Source: Granulicella sapmiensis (lineage in GTDB: Bacteria; Acidobacteriota; Terriglobia; Terriglobales; Acidobacteriaceae). From it: a stretch of DNA of 50,883 nt. The DNA lies in NCBI GenBank assembly GCA_026225395.1, contig JAMFSR010000036.1:1-50883 (forward strand), written 5' to 3'. Shown piece by piece: positions 28,001-38,300 of this stretch. Position 1 is the stretch's first letter. Each line of letters opens with the position of its first letter. A model generated the notes under the pieces. It was given only the letters and a program-made list of their open reading frames with translations. It made no database searches and was not told where the DNA came from. The position numbers were made by a program, and so were the translations under genes.

Positions 28001-30187
28001 ATGCAACGAGTAGCGGCAGCTTTGATGATCGGTTTACTCGGCTTCGGCAACCCGATGCTCGCGGCTGCGCAGTCGCAGCAGAGCGACGTACAGGACCAGA
28101 ACGGACGCAGCGTCATCACAGTAAATGCGAACATCGTGTTGACCAATGTCGTTGTAAGGGACAAGAAGACCGGTGCCTTGGTCACGGGATTGAAGCCCAG
28201 TGACTTCACCATCGTCGAAGACAAGAAGCCACAGAAGATTGCTTCGTTCGACTATCAGAACGTGGATGAAGCCGCTGTACTGAACGAGAAGTCGACGACC
28301 AGCGGCAAAGCCTCGATCGCCGACCTTCTTGAGAACAACTTTGCAGCCAGCCCCAAGCAGCTTCGCGATCACCGGCTCATCGTCGTTTTCTTCGACCTGA
28401 GCTCCATGCAGGATGAAGACATCGACCGTGCCGTAGATGCGGCGAAAGACTATGTGAACAAGACGATGCAACCAGCGGACCTCGTCGCATTGGTCAGCAT
28501 GTCCACAGGCCTGAGCATGGACCAGGACTTTACGTCGGATAAACCGGCGCTGCTTCGCGGTCTAGCGAAGTACAACGGCAGTGACGAGTCGGGCTTCGCT
28601 AACGGCGGCACAGGCTCCACCGACGCTACCAGCGACGACACCACAGCATTCGCCGCCGACGATACGGAGTACAACAGTCTCAACACCGACCGCGAACTTC
28701 TTGCCATCCGTGCGATCTCGAAGAGCCTGGAACGCGTGGAGCAGAAGAAGTCGATGCTCTACTTCTCCGGCGGCCTGACGCGCAATGGCATTGAGAACCA
28801 AGCCAGCCTGCGCGCAGCAACCAACGAAGCGGCGAAGGCGAATCTCGCCATCTACAGCGTGGACACGCGCGGACTGCAAGCGCTGCCGCCGGTGGGCGAC
28901 GCCAGCAAGGGGAGCCTGCGTGGCAACTCGGCCTACAGCGGCAAGGCCGCCACGGCGCAGCTCAGCGCGAACTACGCTTCGCAGGAGACGCTTTCGACCT
29001 TGAGTGCGGACACGGGCGGCAAGGCGTTCTTTGATTCAAACGACTTCGGGCCGGCGTTCCAGCAGGTGCAGCATGACACGGAGGCCTACTACATTCTTGG
29101 CTTCCACTCGACCAACCAGGCCCACGACGGATCGTTCCGCCACCTGACGATTACGGTCAACCGCAAGGATGTAAAGATCGACTACAGGCCCGGCTACTAT
29201 GCGCCTTCGGACTTTACGCACCAGAAGACGGAAGACCGCGAACTTGCGCTGACCGAGCAGTTGCGCAGTGACTCGCCGGCCACCGATGTATCGATATATC
29301 TGCAGGCACTTTACCTTCGGCAGAGCGAGAATCTTTTCTACATTCCAATCAGCCTCATCGTTCCCGGCTCGCAGATTCCCTTCCAGACCAAAGGCAACAG
29401 CGATAAGGCCAACATCGATGTGATCGGCCAGGTAAAGAATTCGCAAGGCATCACCGTGGGCACGATCCGCGACAACGTGAAGCTCGCGCTCGATCAAAAC
29501 CAGCAGGTGCAGCGCAAGAACATTCAATATTCGACCGCATTTGTCCTAGCGCCGGGCAAGTACCACCTGAAGTTTGTGGTGCGCGAAAACCAGACGGGCA
29601 ATATGGGTAGCTTCGAGACCGATATCCAGGTTCCCGATATGAAGAAGGTCCCGCTCAAGCTGAGCTCGGTGGTGCTGGCAAGCCAGCGTGTACCTAACAC
29701 GGCAAAGCCCGGACCGGGACCCCAGAATCTGCTCGTTCGCGATGGCCTGCAGTGGATTCCAAACGTGGCACATGTTTTCCGCCAGGACCAGCATCTGTAC
29801 TTCCTGTACGAGGTCTACGATCCTTCGCGCGAAAAAGGCGCCGCAGGACCGGCGGCTTCTCCCGGGCTAGGACGCCGTGAAGGTGGTCCCGTCCATGTGC
29901 TGACCAGCATCGAGTTCCTGAGCGGCGGAACGAAGGTATATGAGACGCCACTGGTGACCGCGCAAACAGTCAACGTGCCGGATCGCGATGCCGTTGCATT
30001 CCAGTTCGATGTACCTCTGGCGCAGCTAAAACCGGGAACATACATCTGCCAGGTGAACGTGATCGACGATGCAGGCGGGAGCTTCAGCTTCCCACGAATG
30101 GCCTTGCGCGTGACCGCGCCGGCGGCAGCAACGCCGGCAACGGCTTCGGTGACGCCTCCGGTTGCGGCCGCGGCCCGAACTCCCTAA
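28001..30187 (+). CDS. VWFA-related acidobacterial protein (secreted)
   Basis: About 728 residues from the ATG at 28001, which has AGGAG five bases upstream and opens a clean signal peptide (MQRVAAALMIGLLGFGNPML, ending AAAQ). A start at 27959, overlapping the previous stop as TGATG, is in frame and cannot be excluded. Residues about 45-105 are the pre-VWA module of the family (ANIVLTNVVVRDKKTGALVT followed by GLKPSDFTIVEDKKPQKI). The VWA domain follows with the metal-site motif Asp132-Leu-Ser-Ser (VVFFDLSSM), then AILGFHS-type strand YYILGFHSTN and the VDTRGLQALPP segment. The C-terminal 300 residues are beta-rich with no recognised domain. These proteins are abundant in Acidobacteria and thought to act in adhesion or protein-protein contacts in the envelope; the role here is unknown. 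Confidence 0.83.
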   Translation: MQRVAAALMIGLLGFGNPMLAAAQSQQSDVQDQNGRSVITVNANIVLTNVVVRDKKTGALVTGLKPSDFTIVEDKKPQKIASFDYQNVDEAAVLNEKSTTSGKASIADLLENNFAASPKQLRDHRLIVVFFDLSSMQDEDIDRAVDAAKDYVNKTMQPADLVALVSMSTGLSMDQDFTSDKPALLRGLAKYNGSDESGFANGGTGSTDATSDDTTAFAADDTEYNSLNTDRELLAIRAISKSLERVEQKKSMLYFSGGLTRNGIENQASLRAATNEAAKANLAIYSVDTRGLQALPPVGDASKGSLRGNSAYSGKAATAQLSANYASQETLSTLSADTGGKAFFDSNDFGPAFQQVQHDTEAYYILGFHSTNQAHDGSFRHLTITVNRKDVKIDYRPGYYAPSDFTHQKTEDRELALTEQLRSDSPATDVSIYLQALYLRQSENLFYIPISLIVPGSQIPFQTKGNSDKANIDVIGQVKNSQGITVGTIRDNVKLALDQNQQVQRKNIQYSTAFVLAPGKYHLKFVVRENQTGNMGSFETDIQVPDMKKVPLKLSSVVLASQRVPNTAKPGPGPQNLLVRDGLQWIPNVAHVFRQDQHLYFLYEVYDPSREKGAAGPAASPGLGRREGGPVHVLTSIEFLSGGTKVYETPLVTAQTVNVPDRDAVAFQFDVPLAQLKPGTYICQVNVIDDAGGSFSFPRMALRVTAPAAATPATASVTPPVAAAARTP

Positions 30188-30233
30188 ACTAACCTCCATC
30201 GCTCTGCTCTTTCCTGGTTGAGGAGCTCCTTCG

Positions 30234-31289
30234 TTGAACCCTATAAGGCTCATTACATTTCTTGCTTTCGTTTTGCCCACGGCTGGAATCGTTGCACAGC
30301 AAACAGTGGCGCCTGCCTCTTCTATTGCTCCCACGCAGCAAAAAACCGGACGCATTTTTCTTGATGTAGTAGTGACACCAAAAACAGGCGAGCCGATGGG
30401 CGGCTTGCGGCAACAGGATTTCACCATACTCGATAACAAGGTCGCCCGTCCGATCACATCGTTCCATGCCGTCGGACCGAATGAGGTACCGTCAGAAGTG
30501 ATATTGGTTGTGGACGCAGTAAACACGGCCGTCGCCGACGTTAGTTCCGCCCGCATCGAGATCTCCAAGTTTTTGCGCAGTAACAGTGGCAAGTTGGCCG
30601 CGCCTGTCTCACTGGTGTTTTTCACCAACTCGGGCACAAGCGTTACACCGCTTTCACGAGACGGCAACAAACTGGCCGACATACTCGATCACTCTACGAT
30701 CGACTTCCGGAAAAATACACCCGATATAACGCTGGTCGCGGAGACAGAGCGGATCGAAACCTCGGTGCAGACTCTAAAGGGGCTCTTGGCGCGGGACACT
30801 CCGCTCCCCGGCAGAAAGCTCATCCTGTGGGTGTCTCCAGGCTGGCCCATCCTGTGGGCGCCTGGCAGTGTCGACCTCACCGAGCAACAGCGAATAAAGA
30901 TATTCGGCAGCGTCATAGAGCTTTCGCAGACGATGCGCGACGGCCGCTTCACCCTGTATGCCATCAACCCTCTGGATTCGGATGAAAACGTGGCCCGCAC
31001 ATTTTTCTACGAGGACTTCGTGAATGGCCTCGCCAAGCTCTCTAACGCACTACCCGGTCATCTTGCCCTGCAGGTACTCGCGCAGCAAAGCGGCGGTCTT
31101 GTGCTGCATGGCAACCGGGACATCTCCGGCGAGCTACAGCAGTGTGTCGAGGATACGACAGCCTACTACGGGATTTCGTTCGATGCTCCCGCGACGGAGC
31201 GTCCCAACGAGTACCACCATATCGACGTCCAGCTCGCAAGGCCAGGACTGGTCGCGCGCACGCGGCAGGGATACTACGACCAGCCCTAG
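30234..31289 (+). CDS. Second VWFA-related acidobacterial protein with degenerate metal site
   Basis: A 351-residue exported protein starting at TTG 30234, with AGGAG eight bases upstream; no better start is present. The signal peptide ends near GIVAQ. The family pre-VWA module is present (GRIFLDVVVTPKTGEPMGG followed by LRQQDFTILDN). The VWA-like domain begins EVILVVDAVNTAVADV, so the aspartate is kept but the DxSxS serines are replaced by Ala-Val-Asn: the MIDAS metal site is probably lost. Later conserved segments remain (KLILWVSPGWPIL, FTLYAINPL, YYGISFDAP), ending with the family motif RPGLVARTRQGYY. It is half the length of its upstream neighbour, lacking the long C-terminal domain. It follows the first VWFA gene by 46 bases and is probably co-transcribed. 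Confidence 0.8.
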   Translation: MNPIRLITFLAFVLPTAGIVAQQTVAPASSIAPTQQKTGRIFLDVVVTPKTGEPMGGLRQQDFTILDNKVARPITSFHAVGPNEVPSEVILVVDAVNTAVADVSSARIEISKFLRSNSGKLAAPVSLVFFTNSGTSVTPLSRDGNKLADILDHSTIDFRKNTPDITLVAETERIETSVQTLKGLLARDTPLPGRKLILWVSPGWPILWAPGSVDLTEQQRIKIFGSVIELSQTMRDGRFTLYAINPLDSDENVARTFFYEDFVNGLAKLSNALPGHLALQVLAQQSGGLVLHGNRDISGELQQCVEDTTAYYGISFDAPATERPNEYHHIDVQLARPGLVARTRQGYYDQP

Positions 31290-31338
31290 CCGAGTCTGGC
31301 GCTCCGAAATAAGCCCCGAGAAACCCCGGAAAATTCTC

Positions 31339-31367
31339 TTGACGCTAAGAGTTGCCGGGCGCAGAAT
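31339..31367 (+). promoter_or_regulatory. Candidate sigma-70 promoter of the TPR gene
   Basis: TTGACG (31339-31344) and CAGAAT (31362-31367) are separated by exactly 17 bases, 30 bases before the TPR gene start. The gap 31290-31396 shows no terminator for the upstream operon, so read-through is also possible. Confidence 0.5.
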
Positions 31368-31396
31368 GAACTCCTTCCTGAAATGGAGGGTTTTCG

Positions 31397-32326
31397 ATGC
31401 GACTTCGCGTTGTACTCCTCACTCTTCTGCTTCCGCTCGCACTGCCTTTAGCCAGCGGTGCTGAAGGCAATCAGCTTCAGCCGCTTTCACAAGCCAAACC
31501 AACACCACCCTCTGCACCGGAGGTCTCGAGCGCGGAGCGAATCGCACTCCACAATAGCCCCGACTGGGAGATTGTGGCGCCGCATCTCCCCGACCCGCAG
31601 ACAGCGACGGCGGCAAAGCTGGAAATGGCTGGCGATATTTTAATGGCGCGCCGCTTTCCTGAAGATGCGCTGGATTACTACGGCTACGCGATGGCCCGCG
31701 GAGGCAACGTAAGCGTGCTTCTGAACAAGATGGGTATCGTGCGCCTCGAACTTCGTCAGCCCGCGCTGGCCAGGGAAATGTTCCAGCGAACCGTTCGTGT
31801 ACAAAAAAAGAACGCCGCTGCGTGGAACAACCTCGGTGTCGCCGAGTACCAGCAGAAGGACTTTCACTCCGCTGCCAGCGACTATCGGAAGGCGTCACAT
31901 CTTGATCGCCACTCGGCAGTCTTTCACTCCAATCTCGGCATGGTGTACTTCGAGATGAAGGACATGGAAGATGCCCAGCGCCAGTTTGCAATCGCTATGC
32001 GTCTCGATCCAAAGATCATGGACCCGGCCGAAGGCTTCGGTGCCGTCGCGCACGTCATGGGAAGTACGGACTATGCGAGTTTGTGCTTTGAGATGGCGAC
32101 GATGTACGCAAACCAGCACCGGGTCGTAGAGACGCGTCGATGGTTGGCCAAGGCAAGCGAAGGCGGCTACGACGTGCGCGCTGGGATGCAGGCGGATATG
32201 GCATTCCATCCCTACCTGAAGGATCCCGAGGTAAAGCAAATATTGATCAACTCCGACCTGCTGCGGAAGAAGACCGTCGCCAGCGCGAACCTGGCGCCAT
32301 TGAAAAGTGAACCGGCGCCGCAGTAA
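31397..32326 (+). CDS. Secreted TPR-repeat protein
   Basis: A 309-residue protein with a signal peptide (MRLRVVLLTLLLPLALPLAS, cleavage near GAEG), a Pro-rich spacer and TPR units from about residue 70. The clearest units are AAWNNLGVAEYQQKDFHSAA and AVFHSNLGMVYFEMKDMEDA, each followed by a helix ending in LDxxS or LDPKI. The last 80 residues are helical without clear TPR signature. TPR arrays mediate protein binding; in the periplasm they often serve as assembly scaffolds. It follows the two VWFA genes with its own likely promoter and may function with them, but this rests on position only. The ATG has GGAGGG at good distance. Confidence 0.8.
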   Translation: MRLRVVLLTLLLPLALPLASGAEGNQLQPLSQAKPTPPSAPEVSSAERIALHNSPDWEIVAPHLPDPQTATAAKLEMAGDILMARRFPEDALDYYGYAMARGGNVSVLLNKMGIVRLELRQPALAREMFQRTVRVQKKNAAAWNNLGVAEYQQKDFHSAASDYRKASHLDRHSAVFHSNLGMVYFEMKDMEDAQRQFAIAMRLDPKIMDPAEGFGAVAHVMGSTDYASLCFEMATMYANQHRVVETRRWLAKASEGGYDVRAGMQADMAFHPYLKDPEVKQILINSDLLRKKTVASANLAPLKSEPAPQ

Positions 32327-32334
32327 GTTGCCAG

Positions 32335-32538
32335 CTATTTGTAGGGGCAGTGACGGCAATCGGAACTGCAGCAGTAGCCTCGGCGCAGATGATAGGCCTC
32401 GGTAAAGACAAGGTAAGGGCCGTCCATATAAAAGTCTTCCGGACGCAGGGCTTCGTTACCTGGAACCGTATTTTTCGCAGGCTCAGGGTGCGAAACACGG
32501 GATTCGGCATTCGTCGGCTTCCCACGCTGCGGGTTCAC
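32335..32538 (-). CDS. DUF5522 small cysteine-rich protein
   Basis: A 67-residue protein ending in the DUF5522 signature DFYMDGPYLVFTEAYHL then RRGYCCSSDCRHCPYK, with four cysteines in a CC-x3-C-x2-C arrangement plus a histidine, which suggests metal or iron-sulfur binding. The function of the family is not known. The start is a GTG whose last two bases belong to the TGA of the helicase gene (GTGA overlap), so the two are translationally coupled. A competing frame in the same place (32247-32525) has no family resemblance. Confidence 0.78.
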   Translation of the reverse strand: MNPQRGKPTNAESRVSHPEPAKNTVPGNEALRPEDFYMDGPYLVFTEAYHLRRGYCCSSDCRHCPYK

Positions 32539-35500
32539 GAAAAGAGCCCCGGTGCGACCGCCGGCTGCGCTGGACGCGACACGATGGCATCCGCGCGTAA
32601 AAGATCTGTCATGGACCGTTGCCGCTTCGGCTTTGTGACCTGAACGATCGCAGACTCTTCTTCGACAACAACGCCATTGAAGAATTGCACCGTGCGGCCG
32701 GGAATCGCAGAAACTCGCTCACCGGGAACCAGAATGCCGGCGAGGTTGAGCGCGTCAGCCGCGGCAACGGTTATGGGGGCTTCGTTGGCGCGGGTTGAAG
32801 CTTCACGGCGCGCGGCACGAAGCTGTTCGATAACTTCAGGCAAAGCAAACTGCTCGCCGAACGCGCCACTGACGAAGCGCCCACCACGAATCTCTCCACG
32901 GGCTTCGAGACGGCGAAGAATCGGCACAAGATCGCGCCACTTCGGCGCGTTGGACTCGCAGGTAAGAAGTTCGCGGAAGAGGACGCCATAGCGGCAGAGC
33001 AGAATGCGGGCATGAGCATCGAGCGCCGCAGCATACCGTTTGGCAGCGGCGATGACCGCCCGCTGCTTCGTTGCAGCATCAAAGGGAGGTGAACCCATAG
33101 CAGGCTTATTAGCGTCCGCAGTCTCGCCCAGCAGCGACCACCGGCCGGCGGTAGTTCGTGCAGCAGCGCGCTTGCGCAAGCTGACAGCGGCCGTCTGCGC
33201 CACTGCGGCAGACTTGCGCCGCGGGTCCATCATGGCGCGCAGTTGATCAAAGCCATCAGCAGCGGCGAGCCCCGCGGTAGCCAGCTCCCACAGTGCAGTC
33301 GTAGTCTGCAGCTTCGTCAGTTCGGAAAGCCGTTGCAGATCGGCAGTAAAGGCCGCACCCCTCTCTGCCAGTATCGCTCTAAGTCGCTGAGCTTCCGGCG
33401 AAAGACACTGCACGAGCACCTGCTCCTCGACACACTTCGCATCGAGCGCCTGCGGCAGCCACTCGGCGGACTCGCGCAGGAAGAATGTGATGGGCGCGGC
33501 GGTTGTTGGGATAACACGGCGCGGCGCCGTGGCATCCGTTGCCGAAAGCCATGCCGGATGCGGCGAGATGCGTCCCCAGCCGATGACGCCTGCCAGGCAG
33601 AGGTTGTCGAGCCAGCGCGGGTCGTAGTTGGCTACACGCGCAGGAAGGATCGTACGCTCCCACTCCACCGCAGGAGCCTCGAACCCCTCAAGCTGTTCAA
33701 TAGCCGCAAGCACGCCTTCTTCGCCGATAAGTTGCGTCTCGGGAGCGAGATGGTGCCAGTCCATCAGCCAGCGCATGAAGATGACGGGCGTCACAGGCTC
33801 AACCTGCTTACGCAGTGTGCCAAGCGTAAGGCGATGGATCCGTTGCAGGATGCGGCGCTCGCACCACTCAATGGCTTGAGACGCATCGTCGGCCGGCTTG
33901 GGATGCTCGAACACACCGCGCATCGCAAGCCCCTGCATCTCCATCCCCAACATAGCCTGCAGGATGGAACGCGGATGCAGTTGCACAAGCTCCGCGAGAT
34001 GCAGCGACGTTGTGGGGCCAAGAATCTGCAGCCAACCCTGCGTGAGTGCAGTGGTAGCTGCATCGCGTGGGCTGATGGTCTGCGCAGGTCGCTCTTCCGT
34101 TCCGGCAAGCACCATCGGTGCTTTCTCTTCGTTGGCAAAAACCACGTGCGAAGGCAACGCGATGTCCGGCCAGAGAAGAAGCGCATCGGCAAGCCGCTCC
34201 GCTGCAAACCATACCGGTGCACCGCTAATATCGATCAGATGCGCTCGACCTTGCCCAGCAAGGCGTTCGAAGAAGAGCGGCCAGTGTTGCGTGGCGCGAG
34301 GCTTCCCTGCTCCCTCAGCATCCAGGAACGCAACGGGCAGAGCAACAAGCTGAAGCAGGAGATCATGCAGCTCATGCTCGTCGCGGATGTCCGGCCATAA
34401 CTGCTCCCGGACCGTATCGATCGCCGCTTGATCCAGGCGCCCCGCGCCATCGGCCACGGAGTCCGGCAGAGCCTTGCGAAGTGCGACGGCGCGTGTGCGA
34501 CGTGCAGCGGCATCTTCGTCGTCGAGGAACGCATACGGCATCGCATTGATCAACTCATGCGCAAACTGAGAAGGCACCGGCGTATCCACAGCCAGACAGG
34601 TGATCGCTCCCGAGTCGATAGCACGCAGAATCCCGAGCAAGCCCTCGATATCCATGGCTTCTGAAAGCGTATCCTTCATCACCTCGCGAACCAGCGGGTG
34701 ATCGGGGATCTCGATATCGCCAGACATCGTCTCGGGGCAGGCCGACGCATGCGGAAAGACGCTCGCGAGCAGATCGTCCGCGCGCGTGCGCTGAATCTGC
34801 GGCGCGACACGCTTTCCCTTCTGCATGCGAAGCAACTGCAGTGATCGACCCGCAGCCCAGCGCCAGCGGTTCTTGAACAGTGGCGAGGGGATAGATGCTT
34901 GCTCAAGCAGCTCCTTCGCCGTGCGCTCGGTCAGGAAGTGGAAGACATCCGCAAGCGGAAAACTATGTTGCTCGGCAAGCGAAATGTTGATGCCGTTATC
35001 CGTAGCCGCCGCTTGCAGCTCGAAGTTGAATCCCCGGCAGAAGCGCTTACGCAACGCAAGCCCCCAGGCCTTGTTGATGCGTCCGCCGAAAGGAGCATGC
35101 AGAATCAGCTGTTGGCCACCGCCCTCATCAAAAAAACGCTCGGCGATGATCGTTATTTTGGTGGGCACAGCCCCAAGCACAGCGCGACCGGCAACGACGT
35201 ACATGATGAGCTGGCGCGCGGCGGAGTCGCAAACAAAGCAGTTCGTCTTGAGCCATCCAATCGCATCGGCTACTTCAGGATTAGTAGGATCGACCGCCGT
35301 CGGCTTGATGTTGCGTGTGCGCTCATCGATCTCCGCGCGGAGATCGGCAACGCCATCAGACAGAACACCAGTACGCTGCGGCGCTTCGCCTTCCCAGAAA
35401 GGAATACTCGGCGGCGCGCCATGCGCATCTTCGACAAGCACCTTGCCGGCAGGATCAATGCGCTGGATGCGCCAGCTCGTATTGCCGAGCAGCACAACAT

Positions 35501-37160
35501 CACCCGGAGAGCTATCGACAGCGAAGTGCTCGTCCAGCGTCGCGATCTGCACGTTCTCCGGCTGCAGCATCACGGCAAAGAGCGAAGTATCCGGAATAGC
35601 GCCGCCATTAGAAATAGCAATCATCCGCGCACCACGTCTCGCATGCAGATGCCCCTGCACGCGGTCACGCAGCAGATACGCACCATACCGCCCACGGCTG
35701 CTTTCAATGCCATTGTGCAGCAACGCAAGCAGCTCTTCGTAATGCTCACGCGTCAGGTTGCGATACGGCCACGCGCGGCGCAGCACGTCGTACAGCGCAT
35801 GCTCCTCCCAGCTCTCAGCGCCACACATCGCGACGATCTGTTGCATCAGTACATCGACGGGAGCATCCGGCACTTCAAGCCGGTCAAGCTCACCGGCAAC
35901 CATCTTGCGCAACAGCGCTGCCTGCTCCATCAGGTCGTCGCGCGTCATCGCGAAGAACCGTCCCTTGGGGATGGCGCCGCGCCAATGGCCCGCACGGCCT
36001 ACACGCTGCATCGCGACAGCAACAGCGCGCGTCGTCGCGATCTGGCAGACAAGGTCCACGGTCCCGATGTCGATACCAAGCTCCAGCGAAGCCGTTGCAA
36101 TAAGAATTTTGCACTCGCCATTCTTCAACCGCTGCTCGGCATCCAGCCGCATGATTCGCGAAAGCGACCCGTGGTGCGCCGCCACAGCATCTTCTCCCAG
36201 GCGCGCACTCAACTCAAAGCTGATCTTCTCCACCAGCTTGCGCGTATTCACGAAGACGAGCGTCGATCGATGTTGCTGCGCCAGCGCCGCAAGCTTGTCA
36301 AAAATCTCCGTCCACATCGCGATGCTGGTGATGGACCCGAGTTCATCCGAAGGCACCTCAATCGCAAGGTCCAACGTGCGCCGTTGGCCGACCTGCACAA
36401 TCGTCGCAGGCTCCCGCATACCCGGCGCACCCACAAGAAAGTTCGCCACCAGCTCAATAGGATTCTGCGTTGCAGAAAGCCCAATACGCTGCGGCGCCTT
36501 TGTCATGCCTGTAAGGAAGGCGCCCGGCGAAAGACGATTCTCTCCACAGACCAGCGCATCCAGCCGCTCGAGCGAAAGCGCCAGATGCGCGCCGCGCTTG
36601 TCGTCGACGATGGCATGGATCTCATCGACGATGATGGTCTGCACACGCGTAAGGTTCTGCCGAGGCTTGCCGGCCGTGAGCAAGATGTACAGCGACTCCG
36701 GCGTAGTCACCAGGATGTGCGGCGGATGCTTAAGCATCGCCGTGCGTTCTTTCTGCAGCGTGTCGCCAGTACGCACAGCGGTACGAATCTCAGGGCACAG
36801 ATATCCCCGTTGCATGGCTAATTGCTGAATCTCAGCCAGCGGTCCGTCGAGGTTCTTCTGCACATCGTTTGAAAGCGCCTTGAGCGGCGAAACGTACACC
36901 ACTTCCGTCTGCTGCGAAAGCCGCCCCTCAAGTGCCTTGCGCAACAGCGTATCGATGCAGACGAGAAACGCAGCCAGCGTCTTGCCGGAGCCGGTGGGCG
37001 CGGAGATCAGTGTGGCCTCGCCTTTCAGGATGCTGGGCCAGCCGGCGATCTGCGGCTCCGTAGGCGAGCCGAACTTCGTCAGGAACCACTCCTGCACCAC
37101 CGGATGCGCCCATGCCAGCGCGGGGTGGGTAAGCTCGGCTTGTTCCATCACGGCAGCCAT
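32535..37160 (-). CDS. lhr: Lhr-type large DEAD/DEAH helicase
   Basis: A 1541-residue helicase, nearly the same length as Escherichia coli Lhr. Motif I is APTGSGKT near residue 54, followed by [12 protein letters not shown] (Ia), [10 protein letters not shown] and the Walker B box [12 protein letters not shown]; motif III is LSATQNP. In the second RecA domain [27 protein letters not shown] and the motif VI block MQRVGRAGH are intact. A winged-helix and Lhr-core domain follow, and the long C-terminal half (from about residue 870) is the extension found in full-length bacterial Lhr. Lhr proteins are 3'-5' ATP-dependent helicases that unwind RNA-DNA and DNA branches and act in repair. The start ATG is preceded by a 107-base divergent gap shared with the cupin gene. 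DUF5522 follows with overlapping start. Confidence 0.93.
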   Translation of the reverse strand: MAAVMEQAELTHPALAWAHPVVQEWFLTKFGSPTEPQIAGWPSILKGEATLISAPTGSGKTLAAFLVCIDTLLRKALEGRLSQQTEVVYVSPLKALSNDVQKNLDGPLAEIQQLAMQRGYLCPEIRTAVRTGDTLQKERTAMLKHPPHILVTTPESLYILLTAGKPRQNLTRVQTIIVDEIHAIVDDKRGAHLALSLERLDALVCGENRLSPGAFLTGMTKAPQRIGLSATQNPIELVANFLVGAPGMREPATIVQVGQRRTLDLAIEVPSDELGSITSIAMWTEIFDKLAALAQQHRSTLVFVNTRKLVEKISFELSARLGEDAVAAHHGSLSRIMRLDAEQRLKNGECKILIATASLELGIDIGTVDLVCQIATTRAVAVAMQRVGRAGHWRGAIPKGRFFAMTRDDLMEQAALLRKMVAGELDRLEVPDAPVDVLMQQIVAMCGAESWEEHALYDVLRRAWPYRNLTREHYEELLALLHNGIESSRGRYGAYLLRDRVQGHLHARRGARMIAISNGGAIPDTSLFAVMLQPENVQIATLDEHFAVDSSPGDVVLLGNTSWRIQRIDPAGKVLVEDAHGAPPSIPFWEGEAPQRTGVLSDGVADLRAEIDERTRNIKPTAVDPTNPEVADAIGWLKTNCFVCDSAARQLIMYVVAGRAVLGAVPTKITIIAERFFDEGGGQQLILHAPFGGRINKAWGLALRKRFCRGFNFELQAAATDNGINISLAEQHSFPLADVFHFLTERTAKELLEQASIPSPLFKNRWRWAAGRSLQLLRMQKGKRVAPQIQRTRADDLLASVFPHASACPETMSGDIEIPDHPLVREVMKDTLSEAMDIEGLLGILRAIDSGAITCLAVDTPVPSQFAHELINAMPYAFLDDEDAAARRTRAVALRKALPDSVADGAGRLDQAAIDTVREQLWPDIRDEHELHDLLLQLVALPVAFLDAEGAGKPRATQHWPLFFERLAGQGRAHLIDISGAPVWFAAERLADALLLWPDIALPSHVVFANEEKAPMVLAGTEERPAQTISPRDAATTALTQGWLQILGPTTSLHLAELVQLHPRSILQAMLGMEMQGLAMRGVFEHPKPADDASQAIEWCERRILQRIHRLTLGTLRKQVEPVTPVIFMRWLMDWHHLAPETQLIGEEGVLAAIEQLEGFEAPAVEWERTILPARVANYDPRWLDNLCLAGVIGWGRISPHPAWLSATDATAPRRVIPTTAAPITFFLRESAEWLPQALDAKCVEEQVLVQCLSPEAQRLRAILAERGAAFTADLQRLSELTKLQTTTALWELATAGLAAADGFDQLRAMMDPRRKSAAVAQTAAVSLRKRAAARTTAGRWSLLGETADANKPAMGSPPFDAATKQRAVIAAAKRYAAALDAHARILLCRYGVLFRELLTCESNAPKWRDLVPILRRLEARGEIRGGRFVSGAFGEQFALPEVIEQLRAARREASTRANEAPITVAAADALNLAGILVPGERVSAIPGRTVQFFNGVVVEEESAIVQVTKPKRQRSMTDLLRADAIVSRPAQPAVAPGLFS

Positions 37161-37267
37161 GGCATATTGTACCGCGAGGTTCGCTCATTGTTCGCCCCGG
37201 AAATGGTGCAGCCGATACCGCACGGCAAATGCCATTAGCATCGAATCGACAGACAAGGAGAAACATC

Positions 37268-37666
37268 ATGGAGATCAAACGAGTCGGCACGCAGCCGTCG
37301 GGTATTGGGCCGGCCGATTGGTTTACCGGCAGCGTCCGCATCGACCCGCTCTTTCAGGCACCAGACCCGGCATTCGTCCAGGGCGCAAGCGTGACGTTCA
37401 ATCCCGGCGCCCGCACAGCGTGGCACACACATCCGCTGGGACAAACATTGATCGTCACCGCCGGCTGCGGTTGGGCGCAGCGCTGGGAAGGACCGATCGA
37501 AGAGATTCATCCCGGCGACGTTGTCTGGTTCGCGCCAAACGAAAAGCATTGGCACGGCGCCACCGCCACCACGGGCATGACGCATATCGCGGTGCAGGAG
37601 AAGCTCGACGGCAAGGTCGTCGACTGGATGGAACACGTGAGCGACGAGCAGTACCTGGCGGGTTAG
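37268..37666 (+). CDS. Cupin, similar to manganese-dependent (R)-hydroxynitrile lyase
   Basis: A 132-residue single-domain cupin starting at ATG 37268 with AAGGAG six bases upstream; the 13 codons before it in frame are not needed. Cupin motif 1 is [17 protein letters not shown] and motif 2 is [18 protein letters not shown]. His53, His55, Gln59 and His94 fall exactly at the positions I recall for the Mn ligands of the cupin hydroxynitrile lyase from Granulicella tundricola, and the flanking sequence (EIKRVGx[27 protein letters not shown]) matches it from memory. Those enzymes reversibly split cyanohydrins into aldehyde and HCN in the laboratory; their natural role is unclear. Related cupins are often annotated simply as carboxymuconolactone-decarboxylase-like. 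It ends 5 bases from the convergent kdsC stop. Confidence 0.82.
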   Translation: MEIKRVGTQPSGIGPADWFTGSVRIDPLFQAPDPAFVQGASVTFNPGARTAWHTHPLGQTLIVTAGCGWAQRWEGPIEEIHPGDVVWFAPNEKHWHGATATTGMTHIAVQEKLDGKVVDWMEHVSDEQYLAG

Positions 37667-37671
37667 CTCCG

Positions 37672-38265
37672 CTACATATTGCCCTGGCCGATATCAGCCT
37701 TGCGAGCTTCAGGGTTATCCGCATCGAGATACTGTTCAATCATCTGGTCAAGCACACCCCGCGCGGTAAGGATGAAATCGATGGCATCGCGCCCTGCACC
37801 CTGACCACCGGGCAGCGGCGTAATGTAATGCGCGGCAGCCTTCACCTGCGCTCGAGCGTTCGCCGTCGCAATGCTGAACCCAACCTTGCGCATCACCGGT
37901 AAATCGATAATGTCGTCGCCCACATAGGCAATCTCTTCCAGAGTGCATCCTTCGTCGGCGAGAATTTTCGTCACCGCATCCATCTTGTGCGCCTGCCCCT
38001 GGTACACATGCTCGATCTTGAGATCCCGCGCGCGAATCGCCACAACCTGCGAGTTCCGCTTGGTTACGAATCCCAGCTTGATGCCAGCCAGGCGAGCTAG
38101 CGAAACCCCGAGGCCGTCATGCGCGGAGAAACTCTTGACTTCGGTTCCCTTGCCTTCAGCGTTTGGAATGATCGTGATGTCGCCATTGGTCAACACGCCA
38201 TCGACATCGAAGAGCAGAACCTTTACACGGCGGGCGCGGTCTTGCGGTGAGAGTGAATCAAACAT
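37672..38265 (-). CDS. kdsC: 3-deoxy-D-manno-octulosonate 8-phosphate phosphatase
   Basis: A 197-residue HAD-superfamily phosphatase of the C0 type (no cap domain). Motif 1 is VLLFDVDGVLTNGD with nucleophile Asp20 and general acid Asp22; motif 2 is GFVTKRNS; motif 3 with the metal aspartates is YVGDDIIDLPVM. The segments FSAHDGLG and HVYQGQAHKMDAV are characteristic of KdsC. It removes phosphate from Kdo-8-phosphate in the synthesis of the lipopolysaccharide core sugar Kdo, consistent with a Gram-negative envelope. The C-terminus has an extra tail of about 25 residues after GGQGAGRDAIDFIL. Neighbouring genes are not Kdo genes. Confidence 0.9.
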   Translation of the reverse strand: MFDSLSPQDRARRVKVLLFDVDGVLTNGDITIIPNAEGKGTEVKSFSAHDGLGVSLARLAGIKLGFVTKRNSQVVAIRARDLKIEHVYQGQAHKMDAVTKILADEGCTLEEIAYVGDDIIDLPVMRKVGFSIATANARAQVKAAAHYITPLPGGQGAGRDAIDFILTARGVLDQMIEQYLDADNPEARKADIGQGNM

Positions 38266-38300
38266 ACAGAGATGATAGCGAAGGAAGGGATGGGACAGTT

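Noticed and set aside
34899..36821. A 640-codon open frame antisense to lhr
   Set aside because: It is a shadow of a GC-rich gene: basic, low-complexity translation with no signal, domain or ribosome-binding site, fully inside the well-supported lhr frame.
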